DNA of 64,000 bases from Pseudomonas flavescens (GTDB lineage: Bacteria; Pseudomonadota; Gammaproteobacteria; Pseudomonadales; Pseudomonadaceae): NCBI RefSeq assembly GCF_013408425.1, contig NZ_JACBYV010000001.1, positions 5,704,001 to 5,768,000 of the forward strand, read 5' to 3'. Below the pieces are notes generated by a model. It saw only the letters and a list, made by a program, of their open reading frames with translations, searched no databases and was not told the origin of the DNA. A program made the position numbers and the translations under genes. Below, piece by piece: positions 48,351-58,748 of the stretch; position 1 is the first letter of the stretch; each line of letters starts with the position of its first letter.

Positions 48351-48623
48351 TTACTCGCCTTCGTCGAAGTAGTTGTTGATCAAGTCGATCAGCGCCTGCA
48401 GGGCCTCCTCTTCCCGTTCGCCCTCGGTCGCCAGATGTACGGTGGTGCCCTTGCCGGCGGCGAGCATCATCACCGCCATGATGCTCTTGCCTTCCACCAG
48501 GCTGTCGACGCTGCGCCCGATTTTCACCTGGCAGGGAAAGCGCCCTGCGACTCCGACGAACTTGGCGGCGGCACGCGCATGCAGGCCGAGTTTGTTGATG
48601 ATGGTGATTTCACGGGCGGGCAT
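48351..48623 (-). CDS. ptsO: Nitrogen-PTS phosphocarrier NPr
   Basis: HPr-like protein of 90 aa, with the phosphorylated His15 in INKLGLHARAAAKFV and the regulatory-site serine region EGKSIMAVMML. It passes phosphate from EI-Ntr (PtsP, outside the window) to PtsN. Last of the rpoN-hpf-ptsN-rapZ-ptsO run; its stop is six bases from the convergent ZIP gene, with no terminator in the gap. Confidence 0.96.
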   Translation of the reverse strand: MPAREITIINKLGLHARAAAKFVGVAGRFPCQVKIGRSVDSLVEGKSIMAVMMLAAGKGTTVHLATEGEREEEALQALIDLINNYFDEGE

Positions 48624-48635
48624 CGCGGCAATTCC

Positions 48636-49493
48636 TTAACTGAGGTCGCGGTGGCGGATCTGAACGTTCTTCAGCAGCGGTTTGAGGGCGTGGCCCAGGC
48701 GGTTGGCGAGATACACCGAACGATGATGGCCACCGGTGCAGCCAATCGCAACGGTGACGTAGGAGCGATTGCTGGCAGCGAAGCGCGGCAGCCATTTGTG
48801 CAGGTAGGCGAAGATGTCCTGGTACATGTCCTGGACGTCCTCCTGGGCTGCGAGGTATTCCTCCACCGGCTGTTCGAGGCCCGTGAAGTCACGCAGCTCG
48901 GGCTTCCAGTAGGGGTTGGGCAGGCAGCGCACGTCGAACACCAGATCCGCATCCACTGGCATCCCCCGTTTGAAACCGAAGGACTCGATCAGGTAGGCGG
49001 TGCCCGGCTCCGGCTGGTTGAGCAGGCGCAGCTTGAGGGTGTCGCGCAGTTGGTAGAGATTCAGGTGAGTGGTGTCGATCTTGAGGTCGGCACGGTCGAT
49101 GATCGGGCTCAGCAGCTTGGTCTCGTCGACCATGGCCTCGGCCAGCGAGCGCTGGTCGTTGGTCAGCGGATGACGCCTGCGCGTCTCCGAAAAGCGCTTG
49201 AGCAGCGTTTCTTCGCTGGCATCCAGGTACAGGACATCGCAGCGGATATTGCGGCCGCGCACTTCGTCGAGCAGTTCGGAGAAACGCTTGAGCTGGCTGG
49301 GCAGGTTGCGTGCGTCTATCGACACCGCGACTTGCGGGTGCAACAGCTCGGTGTGCAGCAACGCCCGTTCGGCCAGCTCGGGAAGCAGGCCGGCAGGCAG
49401 ATTGTCGATGCAATAGAAGCCGTTGTCCTCGAGCACGTCGAGAGCGGTGCTCTTGCCCGAGCCGGAACGGCCGCTGACGATGATCAGGCGCAT
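48636..49493 (-). CDS. rapZ: RNase adapter / nucleotide-binding protein RapZ
   Basis: 285 aa. N-terminal P-loop GRSGSGKS (8-15) and Walker B-like segments; the C-terminal domain (about 155-285) has [16 protein letters not shown], which in E. coli binds GlcN6P and the GlmZ small RNA. In enterobacteria it directs RNase E to GlmZ; in Pseudomonas the partner RNA is not established. It sits 19 bases after ptsN and 12 before ptsO. Confidence 0.95.
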   Translation of the reverse strand: MRLIIVSGRSGSGKSTALDVLEDNGFYCIDNLPAGLLPELAERALLHTELLHPQVAVSIDARNLPSQLKRFSELLDEVRGRNIRCDVLYLDASEETLLKRFSETRRRHPLTNDQRSLAEAMVDETKLLSPIIDRADLKIDTTHLNLYQLRDTLKLRLLNQPEPGTAYLIESFGFKRGMPVDADLVFDVRCLPNPYWKPELRDFTGLEQPVEEYLAAQEDVQDMYQDIFAYLHKWLPRFAASNRSYVTVAIGCTGGHHRSVYLANRLGHALKPLLKNVQIRHRDLS

Positions 49494-49512
49494 GGGCTCA
49501 TCCTGTGTAGGG

Positions 49513-49977
49513 CTATTGGCCGTTCTGCACGTTCACTACGGTCTGGTACAGCGATTGACTGTCCTGAGCCTGGCGCAGTCGCTCGCGAACGTCCTCGCGG
49601 TCGAACATGCTGGCGATCTGGCGCAGCAGTTCCAGGTGCTCATCGGTCGCTGCTTCGGGAACCAGCAGCACGAACAGCAAATCGACAGGGGCGCCATCGA
49701 TTGCGTCGAAATCCACCGCGGCGTCGAGTTTCAGCAGCGCACTGATCGGTGAGCTGCACCCGGGCAAGCGGCAATGAGGAATGGCGATGCCATTGCCGAA
49801 ACCGGTCGAGCCGAGTTTCTCCCGGGCGATCAGGCTTTCATAGATGGTCTGGCCATCGAGATCGGGCAGGTCGCGCGCGATCACGGCAGCTATCTGTTCG
49901 AGTACACGCTTTTTACTGCCGCCCGGCACGTTCACGAGGGAACGGCCGGGGGTCAGGATATTTTCAAGTCGGATCAT
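49513..49977 (-). CDS. ptsN: Nitrogen-PTS regulatory EIIA (PtsN)
   Basis: 154 aa EIIA-Ntr. The phosphorylated His is in [13 protein letters not shown] (His68). Its phosphorylation state controls potassium transport, kinases and other targets rather than sugar uptake. It follows hpf by 15 bases in the rpoN cluster. Confidence 0.96.
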   Translation of the reverse strand: MIRLENILTPGRSLVNVPGGSKKRVLEQIAAVIARDLPDLDGQTIYESLIAREKLGSTGFGNGIAIPHCRLPGCSSPISALLKLDAAVDFDAIDGAPVDLLFVLLVPEAATDEHLELLRQIASMFDREDVRERLRQAQDSQSLYQTVVNVQNGQ

Positions 49978-49992
49978 AGGAGAAGGACGAGG

Positions 49993-50301
49993 TCAGCGGG
50001 CCATTGCGCCCTGCTGGCGGTCGAGCTGTTTTTCCTTGTGCTTGATGAGTTGGCGGTCAAGTTTGTCGGTCAGTAGATCGATGGCGGCGTACATGTCTTC
50101 ATGCTCGGCATTGGCCACCACTTCGCCTCCGGCGATGTGCAAGGTGGCTTCGACTTTCTGCTTGAGCTTCTCGACCTCCAGGATGACCTGCACATTGGTG
50201 ATCTTGTCGAAGTGCCGCTCGAGACGTCCGAGCTTTTCCTCGATGTAGCTGCGTAGTGCGTCTGTCACATCCAGCTGGTGCCCACTGATGTTGACTTGCA
50301 T
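49993..50301 (-). CDS. hpf: Ribosome hibernation promoting factor HPF
   Basis: 102 aa short-type HPF/YhbH that binds the 30S decoding region in stationary phase. Starts MQVNISGHQLDVTDALRSYIEEKLGRLERHFDKI, giving the beta-alpha-beta fold; ends with a basic tail. The start at 50301 has AGGAG upstream and fits the family; a longer open frame to 50385 is discarded. It follows rpoN by about 80 bases. Confidence 0.95.
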   Translation of the reverse strand: MQVNISGHQLDVTDALRSYIEEKLGRLERHFDKITNVQVILEVEKLKQKVEATLHIAGGEVVANAEHEDMYAAIDLLTDKLDRQLIKHKEKQLDRQQGAMAR

Positions 50302-50381
50302 ACCGCTTCTCCTTGTTGCCGTGTGTGAGTGGCAGGCTATACACCTGCCGCAGGAACACTGGGGCTCTACTACAAGGCCGC

Positions 50382-51890
50382 TCACATCAGTCGTTTGCGT
50401 TCGCTCGAAGGCGCTATACCGAGCGATTCACGGTACTTGGCGACTGTGCGGCGCGCCACTTGAATGCCCTGTGCTTCCAGTAAACCAGCGATCTTGCTAT
50501 CGCTCAATGGCTTTTTCGCATTTTCCGCGGCGACCAGTTTCTTGATGATCGCGCGGATCGCGGTGGACGAACATTCGCCGCCTTCGGAGGTGCTGACGTG
50601 GCTGGAGAAGAAGTATTTCAGCTCGTAAATGCCACGCGGTGTATGCATGTACTTCTGGGTGGTGACGCGTGAGATGGTCGATTCGTGCATGCCCACCGCT
50701 TCGGCGATGTCGTGCAGTACCAACGGCTTCATGGCTTCGTCGCCGTAGTCGAGGAAGCCGCGCTGGTGTTCGACGATCTGCGTCGCGACCTTCATCAGGG
50801 TTTCGTTGCGGCTCTGCAGGCTCTTGATGAACCAGCGTGCTTCCTGCAACTGATTGCGCATGAAGGTGTTGTCGGCGCTGGAGTCGGCGCGCTTCACGAA
50901 GCCTGCGTACTGCGCGTTGACGCGCAGGCGAGGCATGGCCTCCTGGTTGAGTTCCACCAGCCAGCGATCGTTGTGCTTGCGCACGATCACGTCAGGCACC
51001 ACGTACTCGGGCTCGCTCGATTCGATCTGCGAACCGGGGCGCGGGTTGAGGCTCTGAATCAGCTCGATGACCGGGCGCAGCTCGTCTTCCTTGAGCTTCA
51101 TGCGGCGCATCAGCTGGCTGTAGTCGCGGCTGCCGAGCAGGTCGAGGTAGTCACTGGTGAGGCGCTGGGCCTCGCTCAGCCAGGGGGTATTGGCCGGCAG
51201 TTGGCGCAGTTGCAGAAGCAGGCACTCGCGCAGGTCGCGGGCGGCGATGCCGGAAGGCTCGAACTGCTGGATGCGGTGCAGCACGGCTTCGACTTCATCG
51301 AGCTCGACATCGAGTTCGGGGTCGAAGGCGTCGGTGATTTCTTCGAGGGTTTCCTCGAGGTAGCCCTGACCATTGATGCAGTCGATCAGCGTCACTGCGA
51401 TGAGGCGGTCCTTGTCGGACATAGGTGCCAGGTTGAGTTGCCAGAGCATGTGACTCTGCAGGCTCTCGCCGGCAGAGGTGCGAGTGGTGAAGTCCCACTC
51501 GTCGTCATCATTGCTTGGCAGGCTGCTGGCGCTGGTCTGATAGACGTCTTCCCAGGCCGTGTCGACCGGCAGTTCGCTGGGGATTCGCTCGCCCCATTCG
51601 CCTTCTTCCAGATTGTCGACGGTCTGGGTGTTTTCCTGGAAAGTTGGTTCCTGAAATTTCTCTTCCTGAGCGGCCGCCGTGGGTGCGCTTTCCGCGCCGT
51701 CGGCCATGGGGTCCGAATTGTCGAAGTCGTCGCCTTCTTCCTGACGCTCGAGCATCGGGTTCGACTCCAGTGCCTCCTGGATCTCCTGTTGCAGATCCAG
51801 CGTGGACAGTTGGAGCAGGCGAATGGCTTGTTGCAGCTGCGGTGTCATCGTCAGCTGCTGGCCCATTTTCAGGACTAGCGATGGTTTCAT
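50382..51890 (-). CDS. rpoN: RNA polymerase sigma-54 factor RpoN
   Basis: 502 aa. Region I (1-50) is Gln/Leu-rich ([20 protein letters not shown]) and contacts activators; region II is acidic (about 55-120); region III binds core and DNA and ends with the RpoN box [10 protein letters not shown] near the C-terminus. It directs transcription of nitrogen, motility and many other genes. It lies between lptB and hpf, the conserved gammaproteobacterial order. Confidence 0.98.
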   Translation of the reverse strand: MKPSLVLKMGQQLTMTPQLQQAIRLLQLSTLDLQQEIQEALESNPMLERQEEGDDFDNSDPMADGAESAPTAAAQEEKFQEPTFQENTQTVDNLEEGEWGERIPSELPVDTAWEDVYQTSASSLPSNDDDEWDFTTRTSAGESLQSHMLWQLNLAPMSDKDRLIAVTLIDCINGQGYLEETLEEITDAFDPELDVELDEVEAVLHRIQQFEPSGIAARDLRECLLLQLRQLPANTPWLSEAQRLTSDYLDLLGSRDYSQLMRRMKLKEDELRPVIELIQSLNPRPGSQIESSEPEYVVPDVIVRKHNDRWLVELNQEAMPRLRVNAQYAGFVKRADSSADNTFMRNQLQEARWFIKSLQSRNETLMKVATQIVEHQRGFLDYGDEAMKPLVLHDIAEAVGMHESTISRVTTQKYMHTPRGIYELKYFFSSHVSTSEGGECSSTAIRAIIKKLVAAENAKKPLSDSKIAGLLEAQGIQVARRTVAKYRESLGIAPSSERKRLM

Positions 51891-52057
51891 TGCAGACCTT
51901 ATCTGGCGTCTGTGCGCGATCCACGACAGGGCGCCAAAGCGCCACTAGGAAGCAAATTATATGCCTGAATCCGAGTGCTTTGCCTAGAGCCCGTTACCAT
52001 TTCATTACGACCCTGTCGTGGGTAGCGGGCGCTGGGCGTTCATCGGCGGGAAATTCG

Positions 52058-52783
52058 TTACAGGCGGAATTCGTGGCCCAGATAGACTTCCTTGACCACC
52101 TGGTTGGCCAGGATCGCAGCGGAATCGCCTTCGGCGATCAGTTGACCATCGCTGACGATGTAGGCGGTTTCGCAGATATCCAGGGTTTCGCGCACGTTGT
52201 GGTCGGTGATCAGCACGCCAATGCCTTTGGCCTTGAGGTGGTGAATGATTTGCTTGATGTCACCGACCGAGATCGGGTCGACGCCGGCGAAGGGCTCATC
52301 GAGAAGGATGAATTTCGGCGAGGTGGCGAGGGCGCGGGCGATTTCGACGCGGCGGCGTTCGCCACCCGAGAGGCTCATGCCCAGGTTGTCGCGGATGTGC
52401 GTGATGTGGAATTCCTGCAGCAGGCTTTCCAGCTCCTGCAGACGCTGCGCACGGTTGAGGTCCTTGCGCGTTTCCAGGATCGCCATGATGTTGTCGGAGA
52501 CGCTCAGCTTGCGAAAGATCGAGGCTTCCTGAGGCAGGTAGCCGATACCGGCGCGAGCACGGCCATGCATGGGTTGGTGGCTGACGTCGAGATCGTCGAT
52601 CAGCACGCGGCCCTGATCGGCCTGAACCAGGCCGACGATCATGTAGAAGCAGGTGGTTTTGCCGGCGCCGTTGGGGCCGAGCAGGCCGACGATCTGCCCG
52701 CTTTCGATGCTCAGGCTGACGTCGCGAACGACCTGGCGACCCTTGTAGCTTTTTGCCAGATGCTGGGCTTTCAGTGTTGCCAT
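52058..52783 (-). CDS. lptB: LPS export ABC transporter ATPase LptB
   Basis: 241 aa ATPase that powers LPS extraction by LptFG (encoded elsewhere). Walker [10 protein letters not shown] (about 37-45), Q-loop YLPQEASIF, signature LSGGERRR, Walker [14 protein letters not shown] and switch His in [10 protein letters not shown]. It follows lptA by two bases and precedes rpoN by about 170 bases. Confidence 0.97.
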   Translation of the reverse strand: MATLKAQHLAKSYKGRQVVRDVSLSIESGQIVGLLGPNGAGKTTCFYMIVGLVQADQGRVLIDDLDVSHQPMHGRARAGIGYLPQEASIFRKLSVSDNIMAILETRKDLNRAQRLQELESLLQEFHITHIRDNLGMSLSGGERRRVEIARALATSPKFILLDEPFAGVDPISVGDIKQIIHHLKAKGIGVLITDHNVRETLDICETAYIVSDGQLIAEGDSAAILANQVVKEVYLGHEFRL

Positions 52784-52785
52784 CG

Positions 52786-53328
52786 TTATTGGCCCTGCTC
52801 GGCGGCGGGTTTCTTCTGCGGCTGAATCACCATGTCGATGCGCGGGCGCGGGGTCGACACGTTGGTGCCCGTGGCGCGACCGGCATTGACGATCTGACGC
52901 TGGGTGTCATAGACGATCTTCTCGCCTTCGAAGGTGTTGCCTTCCTGAACCACCTTGGCCTGGTCGATCAGCACGATGCGTTCATTGGCCGCGAAGTATT
53001 GGATGGTCAGGCCGTAGGCCTTGACGATCTGCTTGTCGGCAGACGGCTTCTGCTCGTAGTAGGCCGGTTTGCCCACCGAGGTGAACACGTCGATATCGCC
53101 CTGTGCATTCTGGGTGATGGTGACGGTGTCGCCAGTGATTTTCAGGGTGCCCTGAGTGATGACGACATCGCCGCGGTACACCGCCACGCCTTGCTTGTCG
53201 TCCAGCTCAGCACTGTCGGCCTGCACGCGGATCGGTTGATCGCGGTCGCTCGGCAGAGCCCAGGCGCTTGCGCTTCCGAGCGTGGCGCCGAGGCTGAGAA
53301 GTAGGGGGAGGGTTTTAACGAACCTCAT
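52786..53328 (-). CDS. lptA: Periplasmic LPS bridge protein LptA (LptH)
   Basis: 180 aa with signal peptide [22 protein letters not shown]. The OstA beta-jellyroll (about 30-160) has [29 protein letters not shown], the family start, and a Lys/Gln-rich C-tail. It oligomerises to carry LPS across the periplasm from LptC to LptD. It overlaps lptC by 14 bases and is followed two bases later by lptB. Confidence 0.95.
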   Translation of the reverse strand: MRFVKTLPLLLSLGATLGSASAWALPSDRDQPIRVQADSAELDDKQGVAVYRGDVVITQGTLKITGDTVTITQNAQGDIDVFTSVGKPAYYEQKPSADKQIVKAYGLTIQYFAANERIVLIDQAKVVQEGNTFEGEKIVYDTQRQIVNAGRATGTNVSTPRPRIDMVIQPQKKPAAEQGQ

Positions 53329-53884
53329 GCTGGCCTCTTACGTTGGACTGCAGGAGCATCCTGCCGTCATTCAAGTACGCTTTCATTCCTTGTGCCGTGG
53401 TCACCCCGTTGGCCGCGTCGATTCTAACGGCTTGCTGGGTCTGCGCATATTCCTTCTGTGGGAATACGGTCAGGCGGCTGGTGGTGAGTATAGTGGGGCG
53501 GCCTTTTTCGTCCGTGCGCTCCACGCGCACCTGATCGATCAATTCGACCTCTTCGCCATCCGGGCCTACCTCGCCACGGGCGCTGCGCACCTTCCAGGGA
53601 AGTTCGGTGCCGCGGAACAGATTCATGCGCGGCTCGGTCAGCAGGGTGACGTCGGTGCTCTGCACGTGCTCCAGGCGGTCGCTGGTCATGTCGCTCTGCA
53701 CCTTGCCGTCGGGCAGGTATTGCACGCTGCGGGCATTCACGGCGTAGAAGTCGATCGGATTGTCCGGCCCGCTCTGCTGTGGCGCGCTGGAGAAACTGTC
53801 TGGATTGATGTTCCAGTACCCGGCGGCCACCAGCAGCAGTGCACCGAAGGTCAGCAGGACGGGAGTGATGAATTTGCGCAGCAT
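53315..53884 (-). CDS. lptC: LPS export protein LptC
   Basis: 189 aa bitopic inner-membrane protein: one N-terminal helix (ITPVLLTFGALLLVAAGYW) and a periplasmic jellyroll with DFYAVNARSVQYLPDGKVQSDMTSDRLEH. It links LptBFG to LptA. It sits 9 bases after kdsC and overlaps lptA by 14 bases. Confidence 0.94.
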   Translation of the reverse strand: MLRKFITPVLLTFGALLLVAAGYWNINPDSFSSAPQQSGPDNPIDFYAVNARSVQYLPDGKVQSDMTSDRLEHVQSTDVTLLTEPRMNLFRGTELPWKVRSARGEVGPDGEEVELIDQVRVERTDEKGRPTILTTSRLTVFPQKEYAQTQQAVRIDAANGVTTAQGMKAYLNDGRMLLQSNVRGQHEVR

Positions 53885-53893
53885 CGGCAGGCC

Positions 53894-54418
53894 CTAAAGG
53901 TAGGCGGACTGGGCGGCTTCGAGAGTGCCCTGGCCGCGCATGATCAGTTCGCAGAATTCGCGGGCCGCACCTTCGCCGCCACGCGCTTCGGTGACGCCGT
54001 GGGCGTGCTCGCGCACGAAGCCGTTGGCGCTGGCTACCGCCATGCCCAGGCCGACACGGCGAATCACCGGCAGGTCCGGCAGGTCATCGCCCAGGTAGGC
54101 CACCTGTTCGTAGCTCAGGCCCAGTTCGGCGAGCAGCTCGTCGAGCACGTCGAGTTTGTCTTCACGGCCCTGATACAAGTGCTGGATGCCCAGGTTCTGA
54201 GCGCGGCGCTCGACCACCGGGGTCTTGCGACCGCTGATGATTGCGGTGCGCACGCCGGAATTGATCAGCATCTTGATGCCCTGGCCGTCCAGGGTATTGA
54301 AGGTCTTGAACTCGCTGCCGTCGACCAGAAAGTACAGCTTGCCGTCGGTAAGCACGCCGTCGACGTCGAAGATCGCCAGTTTGATGGCGCGAGCGCGCTG
54401 CAGAAGGTCGTTCATCAC
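53894..54418 (-). CDS. kdsC: Kdo-8-phosphate phosphatase KdsC
   Basis: 174 aa HAD-family phosphatase without a cap domain. Nucleophile motif FDVDGVLTDGKLYF (DxD), Thr/Ser in AIISGRKTPVVERRA and motif IV GDDLPDLPVI. It makes free Kdo for the LPS core. Its start overlaps the kdsD stop by four bases and lptC follows, joining Kdo synthesis to LPS export. Confidence 0.95.
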   Translation of the reverse strand: MMNDLLQRARAIKLAIFDVDGVLTDGKLYFLVDGSEFKTFNTLDGQGIKMLINSGVRTAIISGRKTPVVERRAQNLGIQHLYQGREDKLDVLDELLAELGLSYEQVAYLGDDLPDLPVIRRVGLGMAVASANGFVREHAHGVTEARGGEGAAREFCELIMRGQGTLEAAQSAYL

Positions 54419-55389
54419 ATGACCCCCGCGCGCAACAGGTCACCAAGGTTGAAGGCGCCTACCGGGTAACCACTGGTGTCGATCACCACCAGCGCGCTGA
54501 TCTTGTTGTCTTCCATTATCTTCAGGGCCTCGGCAGCGAGCATATCGGCCCGAGCGGTCTTGCCGTGCGGGGTCATGACATCGTCGATGCGCGCATCACG
54601 TACATCGATGCCTTTGTCCAGGGCGCGGCGCAGGTCACCGTCGGTGAAGATTCCGGCCAGACGACCGTCGTTTTCAAGGACCGCGGTCATGCCCAGGCCT
54701 TTCTGGGTCATTTCCAGCAATGCATCACGCAGGCTGGTGCCGCGTTTGACCTGCGGCAGGCTCTCGCCCGCGTGCATGACGTTCTCGACCTTGAGCAGCA
54801 GGCGGCGACCCAGGGCACCGCCCGGATGGGAGAAGGCGAAGTCTTCGGCGGTGAAGCCGCGGGCCTCTAGCAGCGCGATGGCCAGGGCGTCGCCAAGTAC
54901 CAGCGAGGCGGTGGTGGAAGAGGTCGGCGCCAGGTTGAGTGGGCAGGCTTCCTTGGCTACGCGGGTGTCGAGGTTGACTTCGGCAGCCTTGGACAGCGGC
55001 GACTCCGGGTTGCCGGTCATGCTGATCAGGGTAATGCCGAGGCGCTTGATCAGCGGCAGCAGTGTGACGATTTCGGCCGTGGAGCCCGAGTTGGACAGCG
55101 CGAGCACGACGTCGTCACGGGTGATCATGCCCATGTCGCCGTGGCTGGCTTCGGCAGGGTGCACGAAAAATGCGGTGGTACCGGTGCTGGCCAGGGTGGC
55201 GGCGATCTTGTTGCCGATATGCCCTGATTTGCCCATGCCGACCACGACCACGCGGCCCTTGCTGGCGAGAATCAGCTCGCATGCCTTGACGAAATCGGCG
55301 TCGATACGAGGCAGCAGCTCTTGCACCGCCTCGATCTCGAGGCGGATGGTGCGCTGTGCGGAATCAATCAGGTCGCGGGTCTGGTTCAT
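54415..55389 (-). CDS. kdsD: Arabinose-5-phosphate isomerase KdsD
   Basis: 324 aa. Interconverts Ru5P and A5P, the first step to Kdo. SIS domain (about 30-180): GMGKSGHIGNKIAATLASTGTTAFFVHPAEASHGD and LSNSGSTAEI; then a CBS pair (about 205-320). Start at 55389 (MNQTRDLIDSAQ) fits the family better than an open extension of 22 codons that reads across the -10 element. First gene of the kdsD-kdsC-lptC-lptA-lptB run. Confidence 0.95.
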   Translation of the reverse strand: MNQTRDLIDSAQRTIRLEIEAVQELLPRIDADFVKACELILASKGRVVVVGMGKSGHIGNKIAATLASTGTTAFFVHPAEASHGDMGMITRDDVVLALSNSGSTAEIVTLLPLIKRLGITLISMTGNPESPLSKAAEVNLDTRVAKEACPLNLAPTSSTTASLVLGDALAIALLEARGFTAEDFAFSHPGGALGRRLLLKVENVMHAGESLPQVKRGTSLRDALLEMTQKGLGMTAVLENDGRLAGIFTDGDLRRALDKGIDVRDARIDDVMTPHGKTARADMLAAEALKIMEDNKISALVVIDTSGYPVGAFNLGDLLRAGVM

Positions 55390-55423
55390 GCTCTGCTTGG
55401 GCTGCTGTACGAAAAAGACAGGG

Positions 55424-55429
55424 ATTATA
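55424..55429 (-). promoter_or_regulatory. Putative -10 element of the kdsD-lpt operon
   Basis: On the minus strand TATAAT lies 35 bases upstream of the kdsD ATG, a perfect -10. No good -35 is seen at 16-18 bases, so an activator may help or the site may be fortuitous. Confidence 0.5.
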
Positions 55430-55516
55430 GCGGGAAAGACTACAGGACTCATCATTCATGGCGCTGCGCAAAAGTGGCAAAGCTGTCACAAGCCTGAACG
55501 TCGGTCTTGCTCGGCT

Positions 55517-55545
55517 TTGGCGGCCATTGGCGCGAATGCTATAGT
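55517..55545 (+). promoter_or_regulatory. Putative sigma-70 promoter of mlaFEDCB
   Basis: TTGGCG (55517-55522), 17 bases, TATAGT (55540-55545), about 90 bases before the mlaF start and divergent from kdsD. Confidence 0.6.
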
Positions 55546-55637
55546 CCGCTGCCATTTTTGGCCCGCATGGCCGATCGCCGTGCCCTTATTCCGATGCTGG
55601 GCGTCTGATTAGGAAGGCAGTACGCAATGGAGTTCCG

Positions 55638-56447
55638 ATGAGCGCCGAAAATCAGTACGCGGTCGAGTTGAAAAACGTCAGTTTTCAACGCGGCGAGCGG
55701 CACATCTTCAAGAACGTCGACATATGCATACCGCGGGGCAAGGTCACCGGGATCATGGGCCCCTCCGGGTGCGGCAAGACCACCTTGTTGCGGCTGATAG
55801 CCGCCGAGCTGCGCCCGAGCGCGGGTCAGATACACGTCAACGGCCTGAATCTGCCCGACCTGTCGCGCAGCGAGCTGTTCGACATGCGCAAGCAGATGGG
55901 CGTGCTGTTTCAGAGTGGCGCGTTGTTCACCGACCTCGACGTGTTCGAGAACGTGGCGTTCCCGTTGCGGGTGCATACCCAGCTCCCCGAAGAAATGATT
56001 CGTGACATTGTCCTGATGAAACTGCAGGCAGTCGGCTTGCGTGGTGCCATCGAATTGATGCCCGATGAGCTGTCCGGCGGTATGAAGCGGCGCGTCGCGC
56101 TGGCCCGGGCGATTGCCCTGGATCCGCAGATTCTGATGTACGACGAGCCGTTCGTCGGCCAGGACCCGATCGCCATGGGCGTGCTGGTGCGCCTGATCCG
56201 TCTGCTCAACGATGCCCTGGGTATCACCAGCATCGTGGTCTCCCACGATCTGGCGGAAACCGCGAGCATCGCCGACTACATCTATGTGGTCGGTGACAGT
56301 CAGGTGCTGGGGCAGGGAACGCCTGCCGAGTTGCGCGACTCCGAGAATCCACGGGTGCGCCAATTCATGCAGGGCACGCCAGACGGGCCGGTCCCGTTTC
56401 ATTTTCAAGCGCCGAGCTACCACGACGATTTACTGGGGGGGCGCTGA
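55638..56447 (+). CDS. mlaF: Phospholipid transport ATPase MlaF
   Basis: 269 aa ATPase of the MlaFEDB complex, which moves phospholipids between the inner membrane and MlaC to keep outer-membrane asymmetry. Walker [10 protein letters not shown]-loop [12 protein letters not shown], signature LSGGMKRR, Walker [14 protein letters not shown], switch His VVSHDLAE. Known as Ttg2A in pseudomonads. First gene of mlaFEDCB; its stop overlaps mlaE by one base. Confidence 0.97.
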   Translation: MSAENQYAVELKNVSFQRGERHIFKNVDICIPRGKVTGIMGPSGCGKTTLLRLIAAELRPSAGQIHVNGLNLPDLSRSELFDMRKQMGVLFQSGALFTDLDVFENVAFPLRVHTQLPEEMIRDIVLMKLQAVGLRGAIELMPDELSGGMKRRVALARAIALDPQILMYDEPFVGQDPIAMGVLVRLIRLLNDALGITSIVVSHDLAETASIADYIYVVGDSQVLGQGTPAELRDSENPRVRQFMQGTPDGPVPFHFQAPSYHDDLLGGR

Positions 56448-57244
56448 TGCGCAGGACATCTACACTCGAACGCGTACGCCTGTTCGGGCGTGCGGGTATC
56501 GACGTGGTCGCCTCGCTGGGGCGTTCGACGATCTTTCTGCTGCGCGCGCTGTTCGGTCGCGGTACGTCGGGCAACTCGCTGCAACTGCTGATCAAGCAGC
56601 TGTATTCGGTGGGCGTGCTGTCGCTCGCGATCATCGTGGTTTCCGGCCTGTTCATCGGCATGGTGCTTTCTCTGCAGGGGTTCAGCATTCTCGCCAAGTA
56701 CGGGTCCGAGCAGGCGGTCGGGCAGATGGTCGCCCTGACTCTGCTGCGTGAGCTGGGGCCGGTGGTCACTGCGTTGCTGTTCGCCGGTCGAGCCGGTTCC
56801 GCGCTGACCGCCGAGATCGGCAACATGAAATCCACCGAGCAGCTATCGAGCCTGGCGATGATTGGTGTCGACCCGCTCAAGCACATCGTCGCACCGCGAC
56901 TGTGGGCGGGCTTCATCTCCATGCCGCTGCTGACCATGATTTTCAGCGTGGTCGGTATCTGGGGCGGGGCGATGGTCGCCGTCGACTGGCTGGGCGTCTA
57001 CGAAGGCTCGTTCTGGGCCAATATGCAAAACAGTGTTTCGTTCCGCGAAGACGTGCTCAACGGGATAATCAAAAGCCTGGTCTTCGCCTTCGTCGTTACC
57101 TGGATCGCGGTGTTCCAGGGCTACGACTGCGAGCCCACCTCCGAAGGTATCAGCCGCGCCACCACCCGTACGGTGGTGTATGCCTCGCTGGCCGTATTGG
57201 GGCTGGATTTCATTCTGACCGCTTTGATGTTTGGAGATTTCTGA
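56447..57244 (+). CDS. mlaE: Phospholipid transport permease MlaE
   Basis: 265 aa MlaE-family permease with about five to six helices. The N-terminal amphipathic region is followed by [50 protein letters not shown], the conserved coupling region that contacts MlaF. Its stop overlaps the mlaD ATG (TGATG). Confidence 0.96.
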   Translation: MRRTSTLERVRLFGRAGIDVVASLGRSTIFLLRALFGRGTSGNSLQLLIKQLYSVGVLSLAIIVVSGLFIGMVLSLQGFSILAKYGSEQAVGQMVALTLLRELGPVVTALLFAGRAGSALTAEIGNMKSTEQLSSLAMIGVDPLKHIVAPRLWAGFISMPLLTMIFSVVGIWGGAMVAVDWLGVYEGSFWANMQNSVSFREDVLNGIIKSLVFAFVVTWIAVFQGYDCEPTSEGISRATTRTVVYASLAVLGLDFILTALMFGDF

Positions 57245-57717
57245 TGCAAAACCGCACGATGGAAATCGGTGTCGGCCTGTTTCTCCTGGCCGGCCTGCTG
57301 GCCCTGCTGCTGCTGGCTCTGCGTGTCAGCGGCCTGGCGCCTGGCAACGCCGTCGACACCTACAAGGTCTACGCGCACTTCGACAACATTGCCGGCCTCA
57401 CCATGCGCGCCAAGGTGACCATGGCGGGGGTGAGCATCGGTCGGGTGACGGCGATCGATCTGGATCGTGACAGCTACACCGGGCGCGTAACGATGGAACT
57501 AGACGGCAGTGTCGACAATCTTCCGGTGGACTCCACCGCGTCGATCCTGACTGCAGGGCTGCTCGGTGAAAAGTACGTGGGGATCAGCGTCGGTGGCGAT
57601 GAAGAGCTGCTGGCCGACGGCGGAACCATCCATGACACCCAGTCTTCTCTGGTGCTCGAAGACCTGATTGGCAAATTCCTGCTCAATTCGGTCAATAGGG
57701 ATCAGGACAGCCAATGA
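57244..57717 (+). CDS. mlaD: MCE-domain protein MlaD
   Basis: 157 aa. One N-terminal membrane helix (IGVGLFLLAGLLALLLLALRV) and an MCE domain (about 40-115: YKVYAHFDNIAGLTMRAKVTMAGVSIGRVTAIDLD) that forms the hexameric lipid pore, with a short hydrophobic C-terminal helix region. Start at 57244 because it overlaps the mlaE stop; longer in-frame readings run through mlaE. Confidence 0.95.
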   Translation: MQNRTMEIGVGLFLLAGLLALLLLALRVSGLAPGNAVDTYKVYAHFDNIAGLTMRAKVTMAGVSIGRVTAIDLDRDSYTGRVTMELDGSVDNLPVDSTASILTAGLLGEKYVGISVGGDEELLADGGTIHDTQSSLVLEDLIGKFLLNSVNRDQDSQ

Positions 57718-58361
57718 GGTACCCGATGATGATCAAGACCGTGCGCAACAGCCTTGTCGCTCTGCTGGCCGCACTGCCGTTGCTGGCAGTGGCCGCGCCT
57801 GCCGCCCATGAAGTGGTGCAGCAGACCACCGAGACCCTGCTGGCCGATCTCAAGGCCAACAAGGAGCAGTACCGCAGCAATCCCGACGCGTTCTACAACT
57901 CGCTCAACGAGATCCTGGGGCCGGTGGTCGATGTCGATGGCGTCGCCCGCAGCGTGATGACGGTGCGCTACTCGCGTGAGGCCACACCCGAGCAGATGAC
58001 CCGTTTCCAGGAGAGCTTCAAGCGCAGCCTGATGCAGTTCTATGGCAACGCGCTGCTCGAGTACAACAACCAGGACATCCGTGTGCTGCCTGCTTCCGGC
58101 AAGCAGGACCCGCAGCGCACCTCGGTCAACATGGAGATTCGCGATGGCAAGGGCACGGTCTATCCGCTGTCGTACACCATGGTCGCCATGGACGGGACCT
58201 GGAAGCTGCGTAATGTGGTGATCAACGGCATCAACGTCGGCAAGCTGTTCCGTGACCAGTTCGCCCAGTCGATGCAGAACAACCGCAACGATCTGGACAA
58301 GGTCATCGACAGCTGGGCCGATACCGTCGCCCGCGCACGCCAGGCCCGGGGGGCATCGTGA
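57714..58361 (+). CDS. mlaC: Periplasmic phospholipid-binding protein MlaC
   Basis: 215 aa soluble lipid shuttle between MlaFEDB and the outer-membrane MlaA complex (not in this window). Signal peptide within the first 29 residues (VRNSLVALLAALPLLAVAAPA). The domain has YNSLNEILGPVVDVDGVARSVM and MEIRDGKGTVYPLSYTMV. The ATG overlaps the mlaD stop (ATGA); Met residues five and six codons later could be alternative starts. Confidence 0.94.
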   Translation: MRYPMMIKTVRNSLVALLAALPLLAVAAPAAHEVVQQTTETLLADLKANKEQYRSNPDAFYNSLNEILGPVVDVDGVARSVMTVRYSREATPEQMTRFQESFKRSLMQFYGNALLEYNNQDIRVLPASGKQDPQRTSVNMEIRDGKGTVYPLSYTMVAMDGTWKLRNVVINGINVGKLFRDQFAQSMQNNRNDLDKVIDSWADTVARARQARGAS

Positions 58362-58666
58362 GTTCAGCGGCTATCTTCGAGCAGGCGCCAGGCGTTCTGG
58401 CGCTTTCCGGCATCCTCGATTATCAGAGTGGTCCGGCCCTGCGCGAGCAGGGTGGCCGGCTGATCCAGGCCACCCAGGCGCCCGCCTGCGTGATCGACTG
58501 CGCGGCGGTTGAGAAGTCCAGCAGCGTCGGGCTTTCCCTGCTGCTCTGCTACACCCGCGATGCCCGAGCTGCCGGCAAGACACTGAGCATTCGCGGTCTG
58601 CCCAGGGACATGGCCGGGATCGCCAAGGTGTGCGAGCTTCAGCACGTACTGCCCCTGGAGGCCTGA
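58358..58666 (+). CDS. mlaB: STAS-domain protein MlaB
   Basis: 102 aa cytoplasmic STAS protein that binds MlaF and is needed for assembly and activity of the complex. Shows GVLALSGILDYQSGPALREQG and CVIDCAAVEKSSSVGLSLLLCYTRDA with the conserved helix after the Ser. GTG start overlapping the mlaC stop. Last gene of mlaFEDCB. Confidence 0.93.
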   Translation: MSSAAIFEQAPGVLALSGILDYQSGPALREQGGRLIQATQAPACVIDCAAVEKSSSVGLSLLLCYTRDARAAGKTLSIRGLPRDMAGIAKVCELQHVLPLEA

Positions 58667-58739
58667 AGGCACTCTGCGAGCGGCGGCGATGAGCTTCTCG
58701 CGGTGGCGTTCGATACCGGGAATTTCTCGTCAGATTTTT

Positions 58740-58748
58740 TGGTATGAT
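58740..58748 (+). promoter_or_regulatory. Putative extended -10 promoter of ibaG-murA
   Basis: TGGTATGAT: an extended -10 (TG one base before TATGAT at 58743-58748) in the 242-base mlaB-ibaG gap, after a T-run. It lies about 160 bases before ibaG. No -35 of note. Confidence 0.5.
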